A stretch of 64,000 nucleotides of DNA, taken from Lyophyllum atratum (taxonomy: Eukaryota > Basidiomycota > Agaricomycetes > Agaricales > Lyophyllaceae). Within the stretch, counting starts at the first letter, position 1; every line of letters begins with the position of its first letter. The notes beneath the pieces are model-generated. The model had not been told where the DNA came from and ran no database searches. It saw nothing but the letters and a program-made list of their open reading frames with translations. Shown here one piece after another: positions 48,041 through 60,047 of the stretch. Both the position numbers and the translations under genes were made by a program. The stretch is taken from contig JACGCN010000004.1 in NCBI GenBank assembly GCA_014905825.1, forward strand, positions 620,001-684,000, written 5' to 3'.

Positions 48041-49835
48041 ATCCACTGTGGTTATGAAGTCGAGTATTATTATGCTTTATTATCGTCGCGTTACTGTAGC
48101 TTGGGATTCTGGATGTTCAGCTTCTTGGATCATAACACGAAAGAGAACAGCGAAGAACATACGTTGCTTGTCGTTCAAGGCGAGGGTTGCTTCATATTAC
48201 ACACTAGAAGATACCCCAGCAATGTTTCCAAAAGCGTTTGAACGATATTAACCATGCACAAAGACACAATATATACATAGAGGCGAATGTGCCCAACAAC
48301 GAAGCATCGATGAAGTCCAGCTCTCCATGCCACCTTTCAACAATCTCATCAGACAAGATCCATGGACGGACATCAGCGATTCATTGAAAGGTCGTATACT
48401 ACTACTACTACAGAGGGCAGTCAAAAATTGATACCTCGGGAGGAAGAAATTACCTAACCTGGGGACAAAGACAGTCAGCGATGTTGCAAAGAACACGATG
48501 GATAACGAATTTCAGAGAGCTAGGTAAAAAATAGTTGTCGGCATACTTGAGCAGCGGTGTCTAATCGCTTCTTGGAAACACGGACCATAGCATGGGTCAT
48601 CATGAAGGGTGGGAAAGATGGCACCAGGAGCAGTCACGAAACATGGACTCACATTGGAGGACGAGACGTTGATGACGAATGGAAACCAAAAATCAGCAAT
48701 GCTCCTGCGCAAACATGATGCTCCATCTTGATCTGGGAGAAGAGGCGTAATCAGTAACTTGTCGCAGGTAGGATGTTACAGGAATAGGAATCAGAAGGCT
48801 AGGTAAGAAAGATTTGTCGGCATGCTTGAGCAGCGGTGTCTAGTCGCTTCTTGGAAACACGGACCATAGCGGATATTCATCCTCAAAAGAGAACAAGGGC
48901 ATGATACTCACTTGGGCTTGATATCCGACCAACAGCGCCTCCAAAGTTACAGCTCCATCAGATACAAAGCGCGTAGACCTTAGCAAGAAGGATGGGTGAA
49001 GGGAGAAGAGGGAGACGGGGAAAAAGCAAAATTTATGCGCGGGAACAAGTCACGTGAATCGAAGCCCCAAGTTGATTCGAGGCGGTGGCTGTAACCACTC
49101 CCAGTTCACGGCGACGTTCAAACTCGAAGAAATCCAGAACATTAGATCTGAAAGTTATAGGCATCCTTGCGACTGGTTGGCGCTCTGAGCAAAGGAAAAA
49201 ATATGCGGTACCGCTCATTGAATCTGTCCCAATGACTGGCTTACACGACAACTCCATTTGCGGGGACCCACGGATGGGATAGGTGTGCTTAGAGGTGTGA
49301 AGCCCAGCACTGCAAACAGTGCAGATCTCTCAGGCAAGTCCGTCGAGTTTTCCGACCGGCTAAATTGAATGAGCAATTTGCATCACTGGATTGAGCACCC
49401 TAATGTTGCCAGGATCACAGCATGTCGTCTCATCAGGTCCGTCTCTTCGACTTTGGCGTTTACGGACATGACCTACACTGTTCCTGACAATGACAACAAC
49501 CAGTGCAGGTTTTAGGTGGGATTATGATATTCTATGTCATCACCGTCGTGTCAAAGTCAGTAATGGGCGTCAAGCTTCACGTTCTGTCGGAATCAGTCAT
49601 CCTGCCAATGCATACTCCCTTCCGCATCATCTGACTGGTACAAAAGCCAGGAAATGAATGGCGGCATCAGTGCTTCGTGATGCTCAGGTCTTGACACTCA
49701 GGTGCGAAGTGGCTTCAAGTGGGAGGCTCAGGTTGCGACTCAGGCACGCTATCATGATTGGCCTTCGACGCGTCAACTTATCGTCCCTCGGAGCCGATAG
49801 GCACACGATGATAGTGCGCCTCTTTGAGTACTGCC
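48041..49835. other. Intergenic region with a dispersed direct repeat
   Basis: No gene recognised. It contains the 71-bp direct repeat pair listed separately. Confidence 0.5.
48521..48870. repeat. 71-bp direct repeat pair, 279 bp apart
   Basis: The sequence at 48521-48591 (starting taggtaaaaaatagttgtcg) recurs at 48800-48870 (taggtaagaaagatttgtcg) with a handful of mismatches. The shared core includes tgagcagcggtgtct and cttcttggaaacacggacca. Confidence 0.85.
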
Positions 49836-50747
49836 TATCAGCGATTCTGCACGTACAAAGGATGTCAAGTTACCACACGAATAATTTCTATCCACACAAA
49901 TACCAGTCCGTCTCTTCCGATCGCCCTTTGTATTGTGGTTGACATCATGTTTGAGGCACCAGATTCCGTAGCAAGTACATCATCTACCAACTACTATGTA
50001 GAACAACTGCCTGACAAGATGAATAACTTGGAGGGAACTCAGTTTTAGACATAACATGGATCGCACGACGTTTCATTGGGGTCGCTCCGAACAACTGGCT
50101 GATCTTCAATGGACTAAATCTATATCATTTCATCTGATGTCACCTAGCTCTCTAGAGCCTGGAGTTCACTCTGCCATAACCTGCCATAACGCTCGATTCA
50201 ATGAGTGGAATGATGTGTGATCGTGGATCTTTAAATAAAGCTCCGGCTCGGTTTGATTCCGTGTACCGGCATGTGAGATGGCAGGATTCCGTATCAGCGA
50301 TTCTGCACGTACAAAGGATGTCAAGTTACCACACGAATAATTTCTATCCACACAAATACCAGTCCGTCTCTTCCGATCGCCCTTTGTATTGTGGTTGACA
50401 TCATGTTTGAGGCACCAGATTCCGTAGCAAGTACATCATCTACCAACTACTATGTAGAACAACTGCCTGACAAGATGAATAACTTGGAGGGAACTCAGTT
50501 TTAGACATAACATGGATCGCACGACGTTTCATTGGGGTCGCTCCGAACAACTGGCTGATCTTCAATGGACTAAATCTATATCATTTCATCTGATGTCACC
50601 TAGCTCTCTAGAGCCTGGAGTTCACTCTGCCATAACCTGCCATAACGCTCGATTCAATGAGTGGAATGATGTGTGATCGTGGATCTTTAAATAAAGCTCC
50701 GGCTCGGTTTGATTCCGTGTACCGGCATGTGAGATGGCAGGATTCCG
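49836..50747. repeat. Perfect 456-bp tandem duplication
   Basis: Positions 49836-50291 and 50292-50747 appear identical base for base by eye, directly head to tail. The unit runs from tatcagcgattctgcacgta to gagatggcaggattccg. It holds a 3' TTTAAATAAA (50230-50239 and 50686-50695) and ends 114 bp before the quinone oxidoreductase ATG, so it duplicates that gene's upstream region. Confidence 0.93.
50686..50695 (+). promoter_or_regulatory. TATA-like element upstream of quinone oxidoreductase
   Basis: TTTAAATAAA lies 167 bp before the ATG at 50862, and an identical copy sits 456 bp further upstream in the first duplication unit. Use as a core promoter is inferred from position only. Confidence 0.35.
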
Positions 50748-50861
50748 ATTTGTCTCCAGTGCCGACGGATCAGCCGGCCCGTTGGATGTCGATCGTAGAT
50801 GTTCGGGTGACGAGATGAAGCTTGTGTGCTTACTACTCACACTGCGACTTAGCACACTACG

Positions 50862-52349
50862 ATGCGTGCCATCCTCGTCAAAGATGAAAAAGGGCCAGTG
50901 GAAAACTTATATCTAGGTGAAGTGCCCACACCGACGCCTGGCAAAGGCGAGGTCCTTGTAAAGGTGCGTCTGACGGAGCTCAGCTCCTCTCATCTACTGA
51001 TCAAACACCGCGCGTAGATCAAGGCGTTTGGCCTCAATCGCATGGACATAATCCAACGCGAAGGCTTCTACCCACCCCCTCCGGGATCGTCGACTATTCT
51101 CGGCGTCGAGTTCTCCGGTCACATCTCCGCCCTGGGCGCAGATGTTTCAGGATGGAAAGTTGGCGACGAAGTCCTAGGACTCGCCGGCGGTGTTAGTCCA
51201 TCGCTAAATCCGTTGAAACGATCACATCTAATCAATGTCCCCGGTTCATTCGTGACTTAGGGTGCATACGCGGAATATATTGCTTTACCAGCCACGCATG
51301 TTATCCGCAAACCAAGCTATCTGTCTTGGGTTCAAGCTGCAAGTATTCCAGAAAGTTTTCTAACCGGTCAGTCATTGTGCATCCGGTTTACGTAGAGGCA
51401 AAGTTTTATAGGAGTTATACAGCCTATCAAGCACTCATTCTGTGCGCAGAATTAAAAAAGGGTGCTAATGTCCTTGTCCATGCCGGCGCTTCGGGTGTCG
51501 GTGTCGCTGCCATCCAATTAGCTCGCCTTTACGGAGCGTGAGTCTTTATGCCTATTCGACGTCCCCTATATGCACAAAATGACGTCGTGCAGGCAAACCG
51601 TCACTGCAACTGCATCGACTCGAGAGAAGCTCGATTGGCTTTTAAGGCTGCCCAACGGAGCCACCCATGTCGCCAACTATAAAACAGAGGACTTCTCCAC
51701 TGTGGTCAAGGCAGCTACGGGCAATAAAGGCGCTGACGTCGTGGTTGACTTCGTGGGCAAAAGCCATTGGAAGCGAAACATTGAGTCTTTGGCCGTTGAC
51801 GGCCATATGACAATGCTGGCCTTGCTCAGTGGTGAGAGCTTATCCACGTTGTGCGGTCGTGACGCCTGAATTACTCATCTTCTTCTAGGCTCGGAGGTTG
51901 ACGTCGACCTCAAACCACTTTTATACAAACGACTTCGCATCCAAGGCTCCACTTTGCGTTCCCGGCCTGTCGAATACCAAGCCGATCTGATCGCGCGGTA
52001 GGTTTTTGCAGTTCTGGTTGTCCTTCCTTAACCTTCCTCAATAAACCTGTTCCTGCGTGAAAGGTTCGGGCGTGAGGTTCTGGGACATATAACGGGTTCA
52101 GAAGGAACAGGACCCATTAAGCTCTATATACACAAGGCAGGTCTTCGGGAGATCTTTTCCGTCTCCCTATCACGCTCATCATTGACGGTTCACTAGGTCT
52201 ATCCATGGACAGAAATTCAGGAGGCTCATCGCGAAATGCAAGCCAACGCGAATAGGTGAGGATTTAAGTTACGTCCAGCAGGCCTCCAGGACAACTGTCT
52301 AATCTTCCTACTTGTGGGCAGTGGAAAAATTGTTGTCGAGGTTATCTGA
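50862..52349 (+). CDS. NAD(P)H quinone oxidoreductase, zinc-independent MDR family (PIG3-like)
   Basis: Medium-chain reductase of the quinone oxidoreductase/TP53I3 type, NADPH-dependent, lacking the catalytic zinc site of alcohol dehydrogenases. The start MRAILVKDEKGPVENLYLGE leads to the GroES-like domain with FGLNRMDIIQREGFYPPPPG, LGVEFSGHISALGADVSGWK and VGDEVLGL. Next are AYAEYIALPATHVIRKPSYL, TAYQALILCAELKKGANVLV and the Rossmann motif HAGASGVGVAAIQLARLYGA. Then GATHVANYKTEDF, GADVVVDFVGKSHWKRN, VDVDLKPLLYKRLRIQGSTL and FGREVLGHI. A last exon gives YPWTEIQEAHREMQANANSG with KIVVEVI, ending at 52347-52349. At least eight introns. It looks intact. Confidence 0.88.
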
Positions 52350-55300
52350 TTAATACCGTCGGTTTCTCTCCGTACTCTGGGATGAATAACTCCATTTTTT
52401 TGCATTCGACGGCTAAGTGGCCCATCGTAACTGGCACTGCCTAAACCTCCTTGCTCGGGAAATCCTATGTAAGTAATGGAGCTCGTGTGCCTGATTATGA
52501 TCAGGCACGGAGGTCAACTTCAAGATGGCATCTGATGTGTCCAGCAATCCCTCCATGCCTCAAGTGACCGGCCTTAGCTCCAGTTTTATCTTGTCAATTT
52601 AGCTCGGCAATGTCCTTTCGATGTGGTACTGCTCCTGATCATGATGGAATCTCGAGTCTTCGCAGCACTGAGTATTTGCAGTTATACAGGCGAATGATTG
52701 TCAGAACGCCACGATGGTGATGAGACCTTAATTGGGAGCGCTTAACGTGACAGCGCCTCTTCAGGTTAGGCAGCACCCATACCTGTGACATGTTGGGGAC
52801 ATGAGGGGACATGGGATGATGGGAATGCGAGCAGCCGGCGGCATTTCTGTCGGAAACTCACGGCCGTGAAATATCATTATCGGCGCCCTTCCATTTTGGG
52901 CCTACAGCTCGACCCTGTTTCTTAACGACTGAGAAATTCGTCGATAGGTACTACAAAAGAGTGGCATTTATTCCGTCCCTGTGATGACCATTCCCAACTT
53001 GAATGATCTGATGCTGATCCTTCACCAATACCACCCATCGCTCACTTTCGCTGATGCCTCTTTGGCATGTTCCTGACATCTCTCTATGTATGCTTGAATT
53101 ATGAAGGCCGAAAATTCAATCAATTCCAAGACCTTCGGCTTCCTCCAGGTTTCGGTCGTCCGACTCTCCTGATCATTATACCGGACTAAGCTTGCTTCAG
53201 TTATGTCCAGCGCTCGGAAGCTACAGTTACGTACATGTAGCGCCTGACCAGGCTATGTTGACCTTCACGAGCGATGCTATGTCTATATCTCCAGTGGCAC
53301 TTCATTTTCCTGTGACCTTCAAGCTTAGAGACTGGCACCCTTGACGAGAAACATACGGCAACCAAGTCGACATCGGGCCGGTTCAGTACACCAGAACAGC
53401 TCATGCTTCGACTTCCAACCCAATATTCCCAGATGGCCGCTGTCACCCGTCCTGTGATGTCCTTTCAATCCGCTTCTCCAACCTCGTGTCATGATTCACG
53501 CACGTGTCCTGTACAGTTTCGTTCATTATCCTTTCATACCACGACCAGGGAAGATCGGAAGCCTTGGTCAATAGCTGTTTATTTGAAATCAGCTAGCTTC
53601 AACTAGGAACTCTTTCGGAATAAGAACTGCATCTTGGGTGGGCACTTACCTACCTTTTCATTCGTATATTTATATGGGTGTTTGATGTAGATGGTACTCT
53701 CACCCGGTCAGCGTAATGAGACCACACCTCGGGCAATCATTTTGCACCCTGCGACCCCGTCGTGCGATTGCTGCTAGTGTGACGTGTAACAATCATGTTA
53801 AGCGGACCGCAAAGACTCGCAATAGCATGCTGATCAAGACATCTTGACAATCCGCCAGCATGGTGTGAGAAACGAAAACATGCGGTCCTTGGACAGCGGG
53901 AGCAGCGTGGGGAACGGAACGCACGTCTCTATTGCATCAACGTAAGAAACTAGACACCAGAGCACAAAGATGGATAGGTTCCAGACGGTACCTCGGATCC
54001 TTCTTCAGAGTTTGTGGACATTAGGCTTTGGACCCTATTCATCATTGATCACCTAGAGCCTGGAAGCCGAGCACATCGCAGAGGTCGCCTAAGTCCCATC
54101 GAGAAATCGCGCAGACTCCGGCACGATAGGCGTACTGAAGCATGAGATAGAACAATCGAGGCGCGAGTACTATCCGCTCCGTTTCGGAAAATCAATTCGG
54201 GTTGAACTCATCGAATCGTATACCCGCGGAATATTCCCGCAACGCCGGGAAATTGGGCACCAGAGAATGTTCTTCCGGCGCGACTGTTATGCATGGGCGA
54301 CAGGTGAGGGCCTGTAACTCGGACAGGCTCAGAAATGAGCAGTGCGAACGCGATTACCAATTATCTGACAGATTCTTGGGGATTTCAAAGCACACTGAAG
54401 CGTGGAGTGGTACCATGTACCCAGCCACGCAACAGCCACGGCTTTGTTTATCCTGTCCCCTGATACCATCGAAGAAGCTCAGGTAATCTGCGATATGTTA
54501 CCGGCGGACTTCTGAACCCCAAACGACACTTATGGCATACAATGCGCACGTGCTGGATATGCCGCGGTTGAGCAATGTCAGCTCACCCCAACGTGAGGGC
54601 CGACGATCATGGTCATGGGATGCCGCCCAGCAATGTAGTCCTAAGCCAAGTGATCCGACAAGCAGACAAGCAAAGACCTTGCGTATATACAGGTCACCCA
54701 GAAGAATAGTGTGGTACAGGTTTCGAAGCGGATTTGGTTTGCCAGTGAACAACCGTTGATAGAAGCGGGCGTCGTCGGGTGGTACGGCTCGGTATAACCA
54801 TGAACGGTACACAATAAGCACAGCCCGTAGATCACCCCTGTGCGACCTCGAATGGGATGTGTCGGTCACTGGGGATAGTATCGACAAAAGGTGTTGCCCA
54901 TTCCATGAGACGGTTGAGCACTGCAAGTGAAATATGACTCCTGTGGCGGTGCCTTATTGTAGGACGCACCAGACTTTCGAGTTTCTGACCCCCCATCGGT
55001 CTGCAAAAAGATCCGGACTGATTCCTATGTCATTGGAACCCATTGGAACGGGATGATTGGGGCGCCGATTGCACCTTGTAGCGCTCGGGAGAAGGTGGAA
55101 CTCGAACAACCCAAGAGTTCGAGTCGAGTCATCCCGTGTCAAGCGGTCATAGGCTGCCGTTGACCACTTCGCGTTAGATGGCTGTGCGCAATATTCGAGT
55201 CGGATTTCAATGTGCCTGATTGCTCTGGCCAGCTGAGATAACTAACGAATTGTTAGGAACAACTCTTGCGGTGCTGACAAGATACATCCTGTTAGAATTG

Positions 55301-55540
55301 CCATTTTAGTTATCTCCATATTTTGTTAGATTTGAAACTTCCCTGATCTCCCCTTGTTTGGGCGTTGTGGTCGTTGCCGCAATCATTATCAGATCCATTT
55401 TGTCCTCTCACCCGTTCAACGTCTGGCTTTTCGTGGGAGAGAGCCGCGCCTGTAACGGTTCCGTCAGGCATTCCCTCTTTGAGTCAATGATGGTCACCCG
55501 TGCCATCCTTCACACCAACTGCGGAAAATGCCCTGACCCC
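52350..55540. other. Gene-poor region
   Basis: About 3.2 kb without a gene I can support. A hydrophobic minus-strand frame at 54498-54926 (LVIYRSW-like and LLVGSLGLGLHCW segments) might be a decayed membrane-protein gene, but no splice model holds. It contains a short perfect palindrome at 52487-52508. Confidence 0.45.
52487..52508. repeat. Short perfect hairpin palindrome
   Basis: GTGCCTGAT-TATG-ATCAGGCAC is a 9-bp perfect stem with a 4-nt loop, 138 bp downstream of the quinone oxidoreductase stop codon. Confidence 0.8.
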
Positions 55541-55544
55541 TCGC

Positions 55545-55550
55545 TATAAA
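55545..55550 (+). promoter_or_regulatory. TATA box of the small peptide gene
   Basis: TATAAA (context tcgctataaagg) is 141 bp upstream of ATG 55691. It is followed by a strongly pyrimidine-rich leader ending tctatctatc-ATG, the layout of highly expressed basidiomycete genes. Confidence 0.6.
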
Positions 55551-55690
55551 GGCAACTCCAAGAATCGGGATGACTCCCTACAACATTCTGAGATCCTCTA
55601 CAGCGTCTTTTACCACTCAAAGACTTCGAAGTCGTCCTCTTTAACACCCTCAAACCCTTTTTCCACATCCGCCCTCTCACTCTATCTATC

Positions 55691-55792
55691 ATGAGCGGCC
55701 AATCCAACTCTGGAAACGTGAAGTCGGGCTCAGGAGGATCGCAAACTTCGGTCAGCGGAGGAGCATCTTCAACGGGCGCGGTATTCTTCTAA
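55691..55792 (+). CDS. Candidate 33-residue Gly/Ser-rich peptide gene
   Basis: Open frame of 33 codons: MSGQSNSGNVKSG, then SGGSQTSVSGGASST, ending GAVFF before TAA 55790-55792. It is almost only Gly, Ser, Asn, Thr and small residues with a hydrophobic VFF end. It lacks a signal peptide, a CaaX box (so it is not a mating-pheromone precursor) and cysteines. The case for a real gene is its promoter: a clear TATA box, a CT-rich leader and a purine-poor context just before the ATG. An intron starting gtattc at the GCG-G codon is possible and would change the C-terminus. Function unknown; it is too short to trust without transcript data. Confidence 0.5.
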   Translation: MSGQSNSGNVKSGSGGSQTSVSGGASSTGAVFF

Positions 55793-56672
55793 ACCAGCCC
55801 ACCGCCACCTCCTGCACACCTTGAACCCCCTCATCACCATCATCACCAAACGCGTGTTTTTTTCGCGGCATCATATACCATAGCGCGTTCACCACGCATA
55901 TCTTGCGAAACATCGCAATCGCGCTTGCCCATTGCTCCGGAGAGGAAGAGCATGCGGAGACATATTAACTCAGAAGTCTGGAGAAGGAGTTTTAATTTGG
56001 AAGCGCTGGACTTTAGAAGCATGCAGATCGCCGAAACGGACGGAGGAGGCCAACACAACTTGTATCAACTATCACGGACACCATTCTCATACCTCATACA
56101 TCTGGATCTTACAATAACTTAACATCTAATCATATTCCTCTACCACCGGATACTCTTATTAATCTTACCTAGTTGAATATCTTGCCTGAAATCCATATCT
56201 ATTTAAATATACTCTCATCTGTCCTCCACTCGCTCTCCTCAAAAATCGCGATCAAGGTAGGGTTTCGGCTGCCGAGAATGAATGGGACCTTGTACTCGTA
56301 AAGGGTTTGAGCACGCAGATGATCTTTCGGACACAGGATGGGACAGCAAGGCGCGAATGGGGGAAAGCGCGGGTATCTTTGGTAGTAAGGAGTGTTTGAT
56401 ATCAACGGCATGTCCCCGTACCAACTTGCCCGCCAGTCGTGTCATGGGAGATTCGGAGATAGCGGCCTCGGAGGTCCAAGGCGGGACATAATTCTGCAAA
56501 TAGAATCAATATCTTGCGATGGGTTGGCATCAGGTACTAGGTGTCAGAAGAAAGAAATAATGCATCCATGCCCCAAAGCCGAGATGCGTACAAGCTCCAT
56601 CTAATCTCTGCAGCGCGTGCCGGGGATGGTCCATTGGAGGCAAGCGATCTCATTACTGTGACAACAGGTGAA
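55793..56672. other. Intergenic region
   Basis: It contains the likely 3'UTR of the peptide gene (including cat/cac repeats near 55838) and an AT-rich stretch at 56100-56220. No gene recognised. Confidence 0.5.
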
Positions 56673-57950
56673 TCAAAGCTTTCCTTTAAGACCCTCAGCC
56701 TCTACCCAAACCCCGGTCTTGAGCTCTCCTCGTTCCCGTGCCGCCCACCAGTTAAGGATCGCGTCAACGACTTCGTTCTGACGTCCCGTGAAGTTGTGGT
56801 CCGCATCCTCTACAAAATTCAGGGTATGAGTTCCTGGTGTCCTGTCACTGAGAGCTCGGGTATAGATTAATGCATCGTAGCTGCCCAGTAAAAACATCAA
56901 TACTAGAGTGTAAAGTGCCGTCGAAATGCTCGCTTACGGAGGGACAGTTTTGTCCGCCAGACCATGTACTGTTAAGGCATCTACGGCCGAAGGAAATTGA
57001 TCCCAGACGACTGATGGGTCCCATTTCGTGAATTGTTCGAGGTCTTCTGGGAAAATCTTGACGGTGACCTGTTTCCTGGCGACGGAAACTGTCCACTCGT
57101 GATAACCATGTTCATCAAAGCTTGCTTTCCAGATGGCAGCCGTGGGGGTCTCTAAATCAAGGGGAACAGGCAGTTAGCAGGAAATACAAGAGACAATCAA
57201 ACAAGATAAGATTACCGAGTATCTTCTAATAGCCAGGAGGAGTTAAAGCATGAGTTGAATGAGAGTTCTAGTTCGAAATAAACCCACACGCATTCTGTAT
57301 CGACCGGAAGCATTCACGAACCCGGAAATGTTTTTGCCATCCTCGGTTGTGCAGACCCAACGCATGCCAACAAGCGCGCCGCGGGAGTGCCCCACCACCA
57401 GGTCGATCACGTATCCATAATTGGCCTTCAAATATTCCACAACAACCGAAAGGTCCACCATATCGTCTTCAAGCGCACCCTGACGCCATGTACCCGGGGT
57501 TTCATGGTTTCCGCTGATTAAAAAACGAAAACATAGCATCAGATTCATGTGCAGCTCCGACGGAGATTCTTAACTGCCACATACCGAAAGTCAAACCGGA
57601 AAGAGTCGAGCGGGAGTCTCAACGCAAGCCTCTTTTGAAACAAGTAATCCTTGTGCCTGAAGTTTGGAAGATGTTACTGCTTCATTCATTAAATGCGCTA
57701 AGCGCTCCAGGTATCGGAGATACGGAGATTTGCTCACCCCATCGTGCCATGCAGAATCTTTCAGTCAAAAAACCACAATCAATGGTACCTAACAACAAGC
57801 GTAGAACGTAATAGCGCAACCCACCAAAGCGAGCTTCCTTCCCTTCGTGGGGCTCGACGGCGATAGTTGTTCCAGAACACCCACGATGGAGCAGTTTGGT
57901 TCCGTGGGGTGTGGGATGTACAGCTTGCTTGACGCAGGGTTGTTGGCCAT
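56673..57950 (-). CDS. Alpha/beta hydrolase (esterase/S33-like)
   Basis: Cytosolic serine hydrolase of the kind annotated in mushrooms as ectomycorrhiza-regulated esterase; the actual substrate is unknown. The start MANNPASSKLYIPHPTEPNC leads to the core: ILHGTMG (oxyanion region, a tiny exon), HKDYLFQKRLALRLPLDSF, GNHETPGTWRQGALEDDM, YGYVIDLVVGHSRGALVGMR with nucleophile Ser in GHSRG, WDPSVVWDQFPSAVDAL and HGLADKTVPP with the catalytic Asp. The last exon has FVEDADHNFTGRQNEVVDAI carrying the catalytic His, and ends AEGLKGKL at 56673-56675. The triad is complete. At least five introns. Confidence 0.85.
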
Positions 57951-58225
57951 AGCGTACTTAGATAGCGAGAAAGTCTAGAGGGGAGTCGAGGAATGCGACG
58001 AAGACAAGGATCCGACCCTCAGCCTGAAGACCTCCGAAGACTTTATGTGGTTGGGCTCGACCCGGCTAACTTATTTGCCGATCCGATTAGAACAACCCGC
58101 TTCACTGCAGTCGAGGTGAGAAAACCCAAGCGAACACTGAGATATGCACCACATTGAAGCAGTACTAAGTATCGAGAGTGAAGGTATGTACGTTGCGATC
58201 AAGAAGGAAAGAAGTCCCGATGTCA

Positions 58226-60047
58226 TCACTGAACAACCTTCTTACCAAGGACACCGTCCTTAGCGCTCTTGCCCGATTTCGAATTAACTTTGCTCTTTTT
58301 CTTTTCCCCAGGTGCCCCACTACGTTTTTGCTTGAGCTCATCCTTTGTCAATGAAGTCGGCGCTTCGTCTGCCGGAGCATCCACCAATTTCTCCGATTTT
58401 TTGCCCTTCTTCTGTTCTTTCGCAGGCGACTTATCGGCAACAGGTGCAGCGGGTTCAGCACCTTTCTTTTCCTTCTTCGGTTTTGGCAAAGATTCCTCCG
58501 TCGGCTGGGGTGTTGGAAGTGCGTCGGCAGCTAGACTGCTGGAAAGTCGGGCTTTCTTCTTTCTCTGATTTTTGGTTTCGGCAACGACAGGAGAGGCAGC
58601 GGGTATAGGAGTCGAGTCGGTCTCTGCGGTGCCTTTTTTCTTGGGTGTGGCTTTGGTCGCCGCGGGTTTGTCGAGGGGCTGGGTTTGGATTTTGGGTGTC
58701 TGCGACGGGAGATCAGCGGTAGGTGCCGATTTCTTTGAGCGCTTTTTGGTGGAGGAAATTGGTGAGGGTGCGGCTGCATCTGCCGGAGGCTCGACAGCAG
58801 CAGCAGCAGTGGGGGCGGCGGCTTGGAGTTCGGAGCCAATGGACTTCCTCTTCTTCGCTTTTATGGGCGCACTGATCTCGGCAGACGCGACAACCTCTGG
58901 TTTCGATGTCGAAGATGGTACTTTGCCTGTCGTAGCTGAGGCCTCGGTCACCGGCTGTCCTTTCGCACCTTTCGCCTTCTTCTTCGGCTTCTCAATCTCC
59001 TCCTCCTCTTGCGTCCTTTTCTTTCCCTTGCCTTGATCCAACTCCTTCACTTTATCGACAATCATGGCCTCCTCCTCTCCCTCGTCACTAGCGGCATCTG
59101 AAGCCTCGTCGTCTGCCTTAGCAGTCAATCCTGTCCATCGGCCCCCCTCGGTCTCGTCGAGGCTACACGACCATATCGGCAGACTGACGCTGGAGTTGGT
59201 TTTGATATGCAACGCTTGTATGTTCTCCCATCCGCCGTGAATATGCTTCGCGATAGCAGGTAAGGCAAGGGTAAGGTTCGCGAGAATCTGTGCTGGAGTT
59301 TGGGAAAGAGTAGCGATTTTAACAGAGCTGATATGAAGCGTTAATAGATGATTGCGTCTAGGTAATTACACACGTACGTGCATGTCCCTTGATTTTGGTT
59401 CATGTATGTCGAGGACACGGCGCGCTCTAGTTCGCCCTTCAGATCCTTGCGTTTTAAGCACACTGGGATGGGTTGTCTGCGTATCGTTTGACAAAAAAAT
59501 AAACATATATGATTGAGTAGACTCACTTCTTGGCCTCAAACCACTTGACTCCGAGCAGCTTTGGCAGTAAAGGTACTATTCTCTCATCCGCTAAAAAAAG
59601 GCCATTTTCCTTCAAGAGCAATCGCCGGGCCTCGAAAGGCTTGAATTTCCCCTTCAACTTCTCAATCCCGACCACTCTCGAGATGAACTTGATTTTGTGC
59701 GTTTCCAATAGATCTTTGTATTCTCGTTGTGGGTCTTTCGTGATTAAACATATTGGTGTCGTCCGGGGGTCGATCAACGGATGAGCTATGGGGCTGACTC
59801 CCTGTTGTCAATTCAACTTGGCAAGACGAAGCAAAACATCGACTCACATTTTTGCAGGCTTGAACTTATGGCCTGAAGGAATTTTCTTGACCGTAACATT
59901 CAACCAGATATTGGGCTCCTTTCCAGGTAGAAGCTCCGATTCCTGCAGTTTCTGCTCCTTCTTGAGTTCGTGGGTATGGAGAGCTTCTACTGCCAGTTTG
60001 CACTGCTTCACAGAGACTTTTTCGTCGATGAGCTCTGTTTTAGCCAT
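58226..60047 (-). CDS. Ribosomal L1-domain protein with Lys-rich tail (Utp30/Cic1/RSL1D1-like)
   Basis: Nucleolar ribosome-biogenesis factor of the L1-domain family. The start MAKTELIDEKVSVKQCKLAV leads to the L1 fold: PNIWLNVTVKKIPSGHKFKP, PLIDPRTTPICLITKDPQRE, HKIKFISRVVGIEKLKGKFK, ADERIVPLLPKLLGVKWFEA and KRKDLKGELERAVSSTYMNQ. After two introns comes the end of the fold (LALPAIAKHIHGGWENIQAL, SSVSLPIWSC). The last ~300 residues are low complexity: acidic first, then Lys/Ala/Pro-rich with several KKRK-type nuclear signals, ending GKSAKDGVLGKKVVQ at 58226-58228. The tail is much longer than in yeast Utp30 and closer to RSL1D1. Start at 60045-60047. Confidence 0.88.

Noticed and set aside
54498..54926. 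Hydrophobic minus-strand open frame considered as a seven-helix receptor fragment
   Set aside because: The helices shift between frames and no standard introns link them; similarity was too vague to claim.
55691..55792. Small peptide considered as a mating pheromone precursor
   Set aside because: The C-terminus is AVFF with no cysteine, so there is no CaaX box.
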